Assembly: GCA_044228625.1 (NCBI GenBank) | Contig: JBGAUM010000013.1 | Location: 1-46,881 of the forward strand | DNA: 46,881 nt | Direction: 5' to 3' | From: UKL13-2 sp044228625 | GTDB taxonomy: Bacteria; Pseudomonadota; Gammaproteobacteria; Burkholderiales; Usitatibacteraceae | In this document: positions 25,518 to 33,521 of the stretch, one piece after another | Layout of the letters: each line of letters opens with the position of its first letter | Numbering within the stretch: the stretch's first letter is position 1 | Position numbers and translations under genes: made by a program | The notes under the pieces: model-generated | Database searches by the model: none | Told to the model about the DNA's origin: nothing | Seen by the model: only the letters and a program-made list of their open reading frames with translations

Positions 25518-27050
25518 ATGTCGATGTATCTCGCCCATTTCGGCTTGACCGAGGCGCCCTTTAAGATCACGCCCCACACGGAGTTCTTCTTCGACGGCGC
25601 GAATCGTGGCGAGACGCTTGATGCACTGATCTATGCCGTCATGAGCGGAGAGGGCATGGTCAAGGTGACGGGCGAGGTAGGCTCGGGGAAGACCATGTTG
25701 TGCCGCGTCCTGATGGAGCGGCTTCCCAAGGAGGTCGAGACGATCTACCTTGCAGTTCCTTCGATTTCGCGCGATGAGATTCTTGCCACCATCGCGGGCG
25801 ATTTGGGAATCGACACGCATGGACTCACCACCACCAAAATTATTCGCGCACTCCAACAGCGCCTGATCGATTTGCATGCGGCCAACAAGCAGGTGGTCGC
25901 CTTGATCGACGAAGCGCATGCCATGCCGCTAGCCACCCTTGAGGAAATCCGGTTGCTTTCGAACCTGGAAACCAATCGTGACAAGCTCATGCAAATTGTC
26001 TTGTTTGGTCAGCCGGAGTTGGATGCTCACTTGGCCCTGCCAAACATGCGCCAGTTGCGCGAGCGGATTACGCATAGTTTTGATCTTCAGCCTTTGCCTG
26101 CGCGCGCGATCGGCGAGTATTTGAACTTCCGGTTGCGGCAGGCCGGATACAAGGGGCCGGACCTGTTTCGTGGCGATACCGTGAAGGTGATCGCCGAGGC
26201 CTCCGAAGGGCTGACTCGCAGAATCAACATATTCGCCGACAAGACCTTGTTGGCGGCCTATGCAGCGGGTACGCATGACGTCACGGCAAAACATGCACGT
26301 GCGGCAGTCGCAGACTCCCAAATCGTCATGCCTTCGGCATCACCTGCCACAGCAAAGTGGCCGATCGCCGCCGCCTTGGCAGCCGGGCTCTTGCTTGGAG
26401 GCTTGGTCGGGTATCAATTGGGAAGTACCCAAGGGGCGACGCAGCCGATCGGGGGCAAGGAGAATTCCGCAGGTGTTGTCCAAAGCGCCCCTGCAGCCGA
26501 GCAACGCGTTTCGCCTCCATCAGCCCCTGCGGAGACCGCCTCCAAGCCCATCTCGAGCCCCGCTATATCGCCCACCCCCCTACCGGGTGTTGAGGCAACT
26601 GCGAAGGCTGCTTCACCAGAAGAGACGATCAAGGTCAAAGCTGCTCCCGAGCCCGCGTCACCCCAGAAGCCAACCGAATCGGTCATCGAGAACCGTCCAC
26701 TAAGAGCAGGAGCGGAATGGCTCGACGCGCGCATGCAGGCTGATATCGGCCGGCTCAATGCGAGCGGTGCAGTTGGGTTCGCGATCCAATTGATGACCGC
26801 CGATCAGCGCGAAGAAAAGGCGATCCGGGACTTTTTGCGCGCTGCTTCACGTGAACTCGAATCCGAGCGAATCATCGTTTTGCCTTCCGGCACCACGGAA
26901 AATCCGAAGGTGAGCGTTGTCTATGGCCCGTTCGACGAGCGTGGCGTCGCGACTTCTGAAATGGCCCGGTTGTCCCCAAGGATGCGGCAATTCCGTCCAT
27001 ACTTGAGAAGTGCTGCCGCAGTAAGGGCAGATTTGCGTCCCCAGACCTAG
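25518..27050 (+). CDS. mshM: ExeA/MshM-type AAA ATPase with C-terminal SPOR-like region
   Basis: A 510-residue protein. The N-terminal AAA domain (about 1-275) begins MYLAHFGLTEAPFKITP, the ExeA/MshM opening. It has Walker A GEVGSGKTML and Walker B VVALIDEAHAM. One membrane helix (about 278-297, WPIAAALAAGLLLGGLVGYQLG) follows. Next comes a Pro/Ala/Ser-rich linker of about 100 residues, and a last domain of about 100 residues that looks like a peptidoglycan-binding SPOR fold (GFAIQLMTADQ, RIIVLPSGTTENPKVSVVYGPF). ExeA-type proteins help insert secretins through the cell wall, which fits the secretin genes right after it. The SPOR assignment is by eye only. Confidence 0.85.
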   Translation: MSMYLAHFGLTEAPFKITPHTEFFFDGANRGETLDALIYAVMSGEGMVKVTGEVGSGKTMLCRVLMERLPKEVETIYLAVPSISRDEILATIAGDLGIDTHGLTTTKIIRALQQRLIDLHAANKQVVALIDEAHAMPLATLEEIRLLSNLETNRDKLMQIVLFGQPELDAHLALPNMRQLRERITHSFDLQPLPARAIGEYLNFRLRQAGYKGPDLFRGDTVKVIAEASEGLTRRINIFADKTLLAAYAAGTHDVTAKHARAAVADSQIVMPSASPATAKWPIAAALAAGLLLGGLVGYQLGSTQGATQPIGGKENSAGVVQSAPAAEQRVSPPSAPAETASKPISSPAISPTPLPGVEATAKAASPEETIKVKAAPEPASPQKPTESVIENRPLRAGAEWLDARMQADIGRLNASGAVGFAIQLMTADQREEKAIRDFLRAASRELESERIIVLPSGTTENPKVSVVYGPFDERGVATSEMARLSPRMRQFRPYLRSAAAVRADLRPQT

Positions 27051-27094
27051 CAGAACACTTCTAAAGTAATTTTTCCGAAATCAGCGACAACCCA

Positions 27095-27123
27095 TTGCTT
27101 TTATTGGAAAATCGCTTTATAAA
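27095..27123 (+). promoter_or_regulatory. Predicted sigma-70 promoter for the secretin operon
   Basis: TTGCTT (27095-27100), a 17-base spacer and TATAAA (27118-27123), about 95 bases before the secretin start. It lies in a 167-base AT-richer gap (27051-27217) with no gene. Several core genes downstream could be transcribed from it. Confidence 0.5.
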
Positions 27124-27217
27124 GTGCTTGAATCCCTGTTCGCGTACCTGAGCGAGGTCGCATTTTGGGATGTTGCGGGTTGCGTGTTGCCTCGACTGGA
27201 CCTAGAAACTCTTGCTG

Positions 27218-27997
27218 ATGACCGTTCAAAACGCCAGCTCCGGAATTTGTAGTCATGCGATCGCACGCGTGCTTGTCTTATCTGCTGCCGCGACATTGGC
27301 TTCATGCGGTACTTTGCCGATTGCAAGGAACGACGGGCACCTGAGCGGGACACCGAGCCCCGCTGGCGCGGCAGCAGGCGGTGCCGCCGGCAATGTTCCA
27401 CAGCCCGTGCGGGATATTCCCTTGCCACCGCCGCCGAAGCCCCGCGTGGACGAGATGAAGTATTCCGTCACCGTCAAGGATGTGCCTGTCCAAGAACTGA
27501 TGTTTGCAATCAGCCGCGACACCAAGGTCAACATCGATATCCACCCGGGTATTGAGGGGCGGGTGACACTGAACGCGCTCGACCAGACACTCAAGCAGAT
27601 CTTGACGCGCGTCTCCAAGCAAGTGGACATGCGCTGGGAGGTCGATGGACCCAACATTGTGGTGAGGCCTGACCAGCCATTCCTGAAGCTCTACCGAATC
27701 GATTACGTCAACATGCAGCGTGATTCCACAGGAGTAATCGGGGTTCAGACACAAGTGGTCGGCCCAACAACTACCGGGGGCTCCGGGGCGGGCGGCCAAT
27801 CCTCCGGCGGTCTCGGCCAAAACAGCTCTCAAATTCGTTTGGAAAATGTGAGCAAGAATCGGTTCTGGGAAAGCCTTGAGAAAAATATTAAGGACTTGCT
27901 TCGCGAGACGGACAAGCTCTTGCCTGAAGGTAGCTCCGAAACGGTGAACCAGTCGCGCTACGGAGGACGACTGGGAACAATCAACCCGGTGCGGTGA
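27218..27997 (+). CDS. mshL: MSHA-type secretin MshL, N-terminal part (lipoprotein)
   Basis: A 259-residue frame carrying the N-terminal half of a pilus secretin. The signal peptide ends in the lipobox LASC, so the protein should be lipidated at the inner face of the outer membrane. The secretin N-domain runs from about residue 75: KYSVTVKDVPVQELMFAISRDTKVNIDIHPG. Further on, VDMRWEVDGPNIVVRPDQPFLKLYRIDYVNMQ is the STN/N1 region. A Gly/Ser linker follows. The frame then ends RYGGRLGTINPVR-stop, before the membrane barrel. That barrel is in the next frame, so this is half of a split gene (see the finding). The ATG at 27218 was chosen over a TTG two codons earlier. Confidence 0.9.
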   Translation: MTVQNASSGICSHAIARVLVLSAAATLASCGTLPIARNDGHLSGTPSPAGAAAGGAAGNVPQPVRDIPLPPPPKPRVDEMKYSVTVKDVPVQELMFAISRDTKVNIDIHPGIEGRVTLNALDQTLKQILTRVSKQVDMRWEVDGPNIVVRPDQPFLKLYRIDYVNMQRDSTGVIGVQTQVVGPTTTGGSGAGGQSSGGLGQNSSQIRLENVSKNRFWESLEKNIKDLLRETDKLLPEGSSETVNQSRYGGRLGTINPVR

Positions 27998-29088
27998 CAA
28001 CGGGTCCTGGCACCACAGAAAGCCAAGCGGCCCAGGAAACTGTTTCCCAAACGTTGACGTTTCGTGAGGCGGCTTCAGTCATCGTGAATCCCGAAACGGG
28101 AACGATTGCCGTGCGCGCAACGTCGCGCCAGCATGAGAAAGTCGCCGAGTTCATCGAGCAAATTGGTGGGGCCGCGCGAAGACAGGTGTTGATCGAGGCA
28201 ACCGTCGTTGAAGTGGTGCTCAACGACAAGTATCAGGCTGGCGTTGATTGGTCTGCGCTGGGTCTTCAGAATCTTGGCTACTCATTTCGACAAAGCTTCA
28301 CAGGTGCCAATCTGCAAGATTCGCCGTTCTTCTCATTGCAGTACCGCAATCCCAATGCTGCAGCAGGCGGCGACATTACCAGCACCGTTCGACTGCTGAA
28401 TTCGTTTGGAAACTCGAAAGTGCTTTCGAGCCCGAAGATCATGACTTTGAACAACCAAACTGCCGTCATGCGGGTGGTTGAGAACAGTATCTACTTCACA
28501 ATCCAATCGCAGGTGACGCCAGGAAACACCAATCAAGCGGCTGTGGTGACCTACACGACAACGCCTAACGTGGTGCCCGAGGGATTCGTCATGAACGTCA
28601 CGCCGCAAGTTGGCGAAAATGACATCATCAACTTGAATGTTCGACCCAGCGTGACGAGGATTACCGGATATGTAAACGATCCCAATCCCGATCTCGCACG
28701 TACCAATGTCATTAGTCGCGTGCCGCAAATACAAACACGCGAATTCGAGACCATGTTGCGTGTCGCCAGCGGCCAAACTGCCGTATTGGGCGGACTCATG
28801 CAAGATAGCTTTTCCGCCAACCGCGACGGATTGCCGATCCTGGCGCGTCTGCCGCTCATCGGGGATGCTGTCAGTTATCGAAACGACACCGGCCGCAAGT
28901 CGGAGCTTGTTGTGTTCCTGCGCGCAACTGTCATTCGCGATGCGAATGTGGATTCCGAATTGTCGGGCTTCAAGCGATACCTGCCCAATGGCGAGTTCTT
29001 TCAAGATGCCTCACCATCGCTCGATCCGAGCAAGGCATTCCCATCATCAAACGGCAAGCTAGTACCTGAAAGCAAGCCCGGGCCATGA
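27994..29088 (+). CDS. mshL: MSHA-type secretin MshL, C-terminal part (pore domain)
   Basis: A 364-residue frame with the rest of the secretin: the N3-like domain (LTFREAASVIVNPETGTIAVRA through KVAEFIEQIG) and the outer-membrane pore. The latter includes VLSSPKIMTLNNQTAVMRVVE and the secretin signature VASGQTAVLGGLMQD...LPLIGDAVSYR. It has no signal peptide. Its first possible start is a GTG that overlaps the preceding stop as GTGA and is in the -1 frame. In this frame the sequence upstream of the GTG reads TTGNNQPGA, a natural linker. This argues for one gene with a frameshift rather than two genes. Confidence 0.9.
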   Translation: MTTGPGTTESQAAQETVSQTLTFREAASVIVNPETGTIAVRATSRQHEKVAEFIEQIGGAARRQVLIEATVVEVVLNDKYQAGVDWSALGLQNLGYSFRQSFTGANLQDSPFFSLQYRNPNAAAGGDITSTVRLLNSFGNSKVLSSPKIMTLNNQTAVMRVVENSIYFTIQSQVTPGNTNQAAVVTYTTTPNVVPEGFVMNVTPQVGENDIINLNVRPSVTRITGYVNDPNPDLARTNVISRVPQIQTREFETMLRVASGQTAVLGGLMQDSFSANRDGLPILARLPLIGDAVSYRNDTGRKSELVVFLRATVIRDANVDSELSGFKRYLPNGEFFQDASPSLDPSKAFPSSNGKLVPESKPGP

Positions 29089-30503
29089 GTCTCCTCCTCG
29101 ATGCGCTCCGACGCGCCGAGGAAGCGAAGCGCGCTAAGCAAGGCCCCGGAAGCAATGGCGAGCTTCCACTCGGAAGTCCAGTCTTAAAAGTGCCGTCGAC
29201 GACGACTGTTCCCCCGCCTGATTTTCAGCCTGAGGCGCTTGCCTTCGAGACACCGGCAAGGTTGCCTGAAGAAGAAAGTTCACCCCTCGCAGAACCGAGT
29301 TCTCCGACGCCGCCCAAGGGACACGGCGCGCTGGATTTTTCGCTTGCGGAATTGGAGCCCGCCCATGCACCGTTTCCGCTTCGCATGCCGACGCCTGCTG
29401 CGAATGCGCCTGCCTCGCCGCCCGAGGCAAAACCAGTGTCGGTGTCGACCGAGGCCGACGAACGAGTCCAGCGCGAACAAATCAAGAATGCGTTTTCGGT
29501 CAAAGCAAAAACGACCAGCGGCTCGCCGCGAAAGTGGCTACCGGTGCTCCTCGCCGTGATCATTGTCATGATTGGCGGTGGTGGCTGGTATGTCTGGAGC
29601 GAGATCCAAAGGATTTCTCGGCCTGCAATCGCGCAAGCGATTCGACCGGCTCCACCGCCAGCCCCCTCAATGTCTGCACCTTCCACCAGCACTGGATCGA
29701 CCACTGGTGCATTGCCTGTGGCGGCGGGTTCTGTGGGGCCGGAACAGGGCCCCGCGCTGCCGCCACTGCTGCCGCCGGAGCCACCAAAGCCCACAACGGT
29801 TGTCACTTCAAGCGCTCCTGCGTCGCGCCCATTGACCGAAAACGAAAGGATTGCGAAGTCCATCAAAGTGGCTGCACCAAAGTCTGAGCCCCCGTTGTCG
29901 CTCAAGCCTTCCATTGCAGCCACTGCCCGAATCCATCCCGGGCTGACCCAAGCGTATGCTGCTTTGCAAGCCGGTGACTTGGAGCGGGCTGCCGCGGAAT
30001 ACGAGCGAGTTTCGACGGCCGAACCTTTGAACCTCGATGCGCAGCTGGGATTGGCGGCCATTGCCGCCAAGCGTGGAGACCGGGCATCGGCGATGCGCCA
30101 TTACCAGCAGTCTCTCGATATTGACCCGAAAAATACCTATGCAATCGCCGGGCTGCTGGCACTGCGCGCCGAATCCAGTGCCGATCGACAAGAAGCAACT
30201 CTGAGAACCATGATTGCCCAAAGTCCTGACGCACCAGCGCTACATTTCGCGCTGGGAAATCTTCTCGCCACCCAGCAACGTTGGCAGGAGGCTCAACAAG
30301 CGTATTTCGATGCGTGGCGGAGCGAACCCGAGCGCGCCGACTTCGCGTACAACCTGGCAATTAGCCTCGATCAGTTGAAGCAAGCCAAACTGGCACGAGA
30401 TTACTATGGCAAAGCCTTGAATCTGGCAAAGTCAGGCGGCGCACAATTCGATCCGGCAGCAGTTGCGAAGCGCATTGGCGAATTGGCCGACTCGTCACCT
30501 TGA
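29085..30503 (+). CDS. mshN: TPR protein, MshN-like
   Basis: A 472-residue single-pass inner-membrane protein. The N-terminal cytoplasmic part starts MSLLLDALRRAEEAKRAKQ, a motif common to such pilus and secretion partners, and is followed by a Pro/Ser-rich stretch. The membrane helix (about 146-165) is WLPVLLAVIIVMIGGGGWYVW. A second Pro-rich linker leads to about four TPR repeats in the periplasmic C-terminus (TQAYAALQAGDLERAAAEYERV, LNLDAQLGLAAIAAKRGD, and so on). It overlaps the secretin stop as ATGA. MshN is assigned by architecture and by position between mshL and mshE. Confidence 0.8.
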   Translation: MSLLLDALRRAEEAKRAKQGPGSNGELPLGSPVLKVPSTTTVPPPDFQPEALAFETPARLPEEESSPLAEPSSPTPPKGHGALDFSLAELEPAHAPFPLRMPTPAANAPASPPEAKPVSVSTEADERVQREQIKNAFSVKAKTTSGSPRKWLPVLLAVIIVMIGGGGWYVWSEIQRISRPAIAQAIRPAPPPAPSMSAPSTSTGSTTGALPVAAGSVGPEQGPALPPLLPPEPPKPTTVVTSSAPASRPLTENERIAKSIKVAAPKSEPPLSLKPSIAATARIHPGLTQAYAALQAGDLERAAAEYERVSTAEPLNLDAQLGLAAIAAKRGDRASAMRHYQQSLDIDPKNTYAIAGLLALRAESSADRQEATLRTMIAQSPDAPALHFALGNLLATQQRWQEAQQAYFDAWRSEPERADFAYNLAISLDQLKQAKLARDYYGKALNLAKSGGAQFDPAAVAKRIGELADSSP

Positions 30504-30591
30504 TTGGGTCTAGCAGGGTGATCGAACAGTTCCCCTTGCTACAATCTTCACTTATCTGCGCGTTACGACTGGTCAGCCTTTTCCCCTGTTG

Positions 30592-32310
30592 ATGATGAAT
30601 CAAATGAACTCCGCGGTCACGCAACTGCCCCTCGGGCAAACGCTGCTCACGCGCGGGGTCATTTCACAGGACCAACTCAATATTGCGCTCACGGAGCAGC
30701 GCAAGCTCAAGACACCGCTGGGCAAGATTCTGGTGCAACTCGGTTTTGTGACCGAGGCGACCATTCGCGACACGTTGTCCGAGAGCCTCGGACAGGTTGC
30801 GATCGACCTTTCCAATACGATCATCGACCATAACGCGCTCGCGATGGTGCCGAAGGAAATTGCCCGGCGCTATCAGGTTTTGCCTGTCGACTACGACCGG
30901 CAATCGCGAAAACTGCTTTTGGCGGTGGCCGATCCGGCAAACGTGGTGGCGCTCGATCAAATTCGTGCGCTGATCAAAGACGACGTCCGCATAGAACAGG
31001 TATTGGCGCGGGAGTCTGACATCACCATAGGCATCGAGCAACACTATGGCTTTGAACTGTCCATCGACGGAATCCTGAATGAAATTGAGACCGGCGAAAT
31101 CGACTATCAATCTTTGGCCGTTGATTCAGACGAATACAGCCAGCCGGTCGTGCGCTTGGTCGACGCATTGCTGAACGACGCCGTCAAGCGAAGCGCCTCG
31201 GACATCCACTTTGAACCTGAGCAGGGTTTCTTGCGCATTCGATACCGGATCGACGGCGTGCTCAGGCAGATTCGATCATTGCACAAGAACTATTGGTCGG
31301 CGATGGTGGTTCGCCTGAAGGTCATCAGCGGTATGAACATTGCCGAGACGCGTGCTCCGCAGGATGGACGCATCTCCCTGAGCCTTTCTGGCCGCTCCAT
31401 CGATTTTCGTGTCTCGGCACAACCGACCACGCATGGCGAGAATTTGGTGTTGCGGATCCTCGACCGGCAAAAGGGCATTGTGGCGCTCGATGATTTGGGC
31501 CTGCAAGACGACGAACTCAAGACCTTGCGGCTGATGATGGCGCGACCCGAGGGCATCATCCTGGTCACTGGACCGACCGGGTCAGGCAAGACGACAACGC
31601 TCTACTCGATTCTCAATCACGTCAATACAGAGGGCGTGAATATCATGACGTTGGAGGATCCCGTGGAGTATCCCATGGCGATGATCCGGCAGACTTCCGT
31701 CAATGAAGTCGCAAAGCTCGATTTTGCGAGCGGAATTCGCTCCATGATGCGTCAAGATCCGGACGTGATTCTGGTCGGCGAAATTCGCGACCAGGAAACG
31801 GCTGAAATGGCGTTTCGGGCCGCCATGACGGGTCACCAGGTCTATTCAACGTTGCATACCAACTCAGCCATCGGCGCCATTCCCCGTTTGCAGGACTTGG
31901 GAGTACTGCCAGACATCATGGCCGGCAACATTATTGGCGTTGTCGCACAGCGATTGATCCGCCGCCTTTGTACGCACTGTCGGCAGGCGTATCGGCCAGA
32001 CGACGACCTGACTCGCCGGGTTCTTGGCGTAACCGCAGATTGGAAAGGCGAAGTATTTCGTGCAACCGGTTGCGAACACTGTGACAGCACCGGCTACAAA
32101 GGCCGGGTAGCCATCATGGAGTTGTTCAAGATGGACGGCGAGATTGATGAATTGATTGCCCGACGAGCCACGGGGCGCGAAATCCGGGAGGCGGCTCGCC
32201 GCACCGGTTTTAGGACCTTGGCAGAGGACGCCGTTGCCCGGGTGCTCGATGGACAAACCAGTCTTGATGAGATATCCCGCGTGGTCGACCTGACGGATCG
32301 CGTGGGCTGA
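30592..32310 (+). CDS. mshE: Pilus extension ATPase MshE with c-di-GMP-binding MshEN domain
   Basis: A 572-residue hexameric ATPase that drives pilus polymerisation. The N-terminus holds two 24-residue MshEN motifs: PLGQTLLTRGVISQDQLNIA... (13-36) and PLGKILVQLGFVTEATIRDT... (42-65). This domain binds cyclic di-GMP in characterised MshE. The GspE core has Walker A GPTGSGKTTTLYS, the Asp box and Walker B LVGEIRDQETAEMA. The zinc site is CTHC...CEHC. The first motif residue is Pro rather than the usual Arg in both repeats. Three nearby ATGs (30592, 30595, 30604) are possible starts. Confidence 0.95.
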   Translation: MMNQMNSAVTQLPLGQTLLTRGVISQDQLNIALTEQRKLKTPLGKILVQLGFVTEATIRDTLSESLGQVAIDLSNTIIDHNALAMVPKEIARRYQVLPVDYDRQSRKLLLAVADPANVVALDQIRALIKDDVRIEQVLARESDITIGIEQHYGFELSIDGILNEIETGEIDYQSLAVDSDEYSQPVVRLVDALLNDAVKRSASDIHFEPEQGFLRIRYRIDGVLRQIRSLHKNYWSAMVVRLKVISGMNIAETRAPQDGRISLSLSGRSIDFRVSAQPTTHGENLVLRILDRQKGIVALDDLGLQDDELKTLRLMMARPEGIILVTGPTGSGKTTTLYSILNHVNTEGVNIMTLEDPVEYPMAMIRQTSVNEVAKLDFASGIRSMMRQDPDVILVGEIRDQETAEMAFRAAMTGHQVYSTLHTNSAIGAIPRLQDLGVLPDIMAGNIIGVVAQRLIRRLCTHCRQAYRPDDDLTRRVLGVTADWKGEVFRATGCEHCDSTGYKGRVAIMELFKMDGEIDELIARRATGREIREAARRTGFRTLAEDAVARVLDGQTSLDEISRVVDLTDRVG

Positions 32311-32311
32311 C

Positions 32312-33514
32312 ATGGCGTCTTTCTCATACCGCGCAATCGATGCTACCGGCCGCATGCTCAGCGGCAGTACCGACGCGGCCAATGCAACCGATCTCGAGAT
32401 GCGCCTGAAGCGTCTTGGCCTGGACCTGATCACGTTTGAGTCGATCAAGAAGTCAACCCTCATGCGGGGTCGAAAGGTTACCCGAACAGAGTTGATCACA
32501 TTCTGCTTTCACTTGGATCAACTCATGCGGGCAGGGGTGCCCATCATTGATGCACTTACCGATTTACGCGATACCGTGGAAAACGATGGCTTCAAGGCCA
32601 TCGTCGCGAGCGTCCTGGAGGATGTGGAGGGGGGCATGAAGTTGTCAGACGCCATGGCTGAACACCCTCAGGCGTTTGATGATGTCTTTGTCGCTTTGAT
32701 TCGCACTGGAGAGCAGTCGGGACAGCTGCCCGAGGTGCTCACCAAATTGACCGAGAATCTCAAGTGGCAAGACGAGCTTTCCGCACAAGTCAAGAAGGCG
32801 TTGATGTATCCGGCAGTGGCAGGGACGATCATCTTTGCAGCACTTTTCAGTCTGATGATCTTCCTTGTGCCGCAACTCGGTGACACCATGAAGCAGTTGA
32901 CCCCGAATCCGCCGCAGGCGACGTTGGCGATGGTGGCAGTGGGGAAGACCATGCGGACGTATTGGTACCTCTTTGTCGGTATTCCCATTGTGAGCGTTGT
33001 CTCTCTTTTCATCGTATCGCGCACCAATGACAGCGTGAAGCACTGGATTGACGGCGCATTGCTCAAGGCTCCCATCATCGGCCCGCTCAATACCAAGATC
33101 GTGCTTGCACGCTTTTCAACATACTTTGCGCTCATGTACCAATCCGGGTTGGGGGTGCTGGATTGCATTCGCATCTCGGAAAAGATTGTCGGCAATCGCG
33201 TGATCGAAGAGGGGTTGCAGCGTGTTGGCCGTGAGATCAATGACGGCACCGGAATTTCACAAGCCTTCATGAATGCACGCCTGTTTCCCGCCCTGGTGCT
33301 GAGAATGTTAAAGGTTGGCGAATCCACGGGCGGGCTGGACAATGCCCTGCTCAATGTGAGCTATTTTTACAATCGGGATGTGCGCGAACAGATGGGTCGC
33401 ATGCAGGAGATGATCCAGCCGATCCTGACCTTGGTGCTGGGTGGCATCCTGATTCTCATCCTGGTCACCATCTTTAGCCCGATTTACGATGTGATCAGCA
33501 AGATCAAGTATTGA
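32312..33514 (+). CDS. mshG: Pilus inner-membrane platform protein MshG
   Basis: A 400-residue PilC/GspF-family platform protein. Two T2SSF domains are visible. The first spans about 60-185, with FCFHLDQLMRAGVPIIDALTDL and VFVALIRTGEQSGQLPEVL. The second spans about 265-390, with RFSTYFALMYQSGLGVLDCI and LVLRMLKVGESTGGLDNALLNVSYFYNRDV. Three membrane helices lie between and after the domains. One base separates it from the mshE stop. It couples the MshE motor to the growing pilus. Confidence 0.95.
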   Translation: MASFSYRAIDATGRMLSGSTDAANATDLEMRLKRLGLDLITFESIKKSTLMRGRKVTRTELITFCFHLDQLMRAGVPIIDALTDLRDTVENDGFKAIVASVLEDVEGGMKLSDAMAEHPQAFDDVFVALIRTGEQSGQLPEVLTKLTENLKWQDELSAQVKKALMYPAVAGTIIFAALFSLMIFLVPQLGDTMKQLTPNPPQATLAMVAVGKTMRTYWYLFVGIPIVSVVSLFIVSRTNDSVKHWIDGALLKAPIIGPLNTKIVLARFSTYFALMYQSGLGVLDCIRISEKIVGNRVIEEGLQRVGREINDGTGISQAFMNARLFPALVLRMLKVGESTGGLDNALLNVSYFYNRDVREQMGRMQEMIQPILTLVLGGILILILVTIFSPIYDVISKIKY

Positions 33515-33521
33515 GGCAGCT

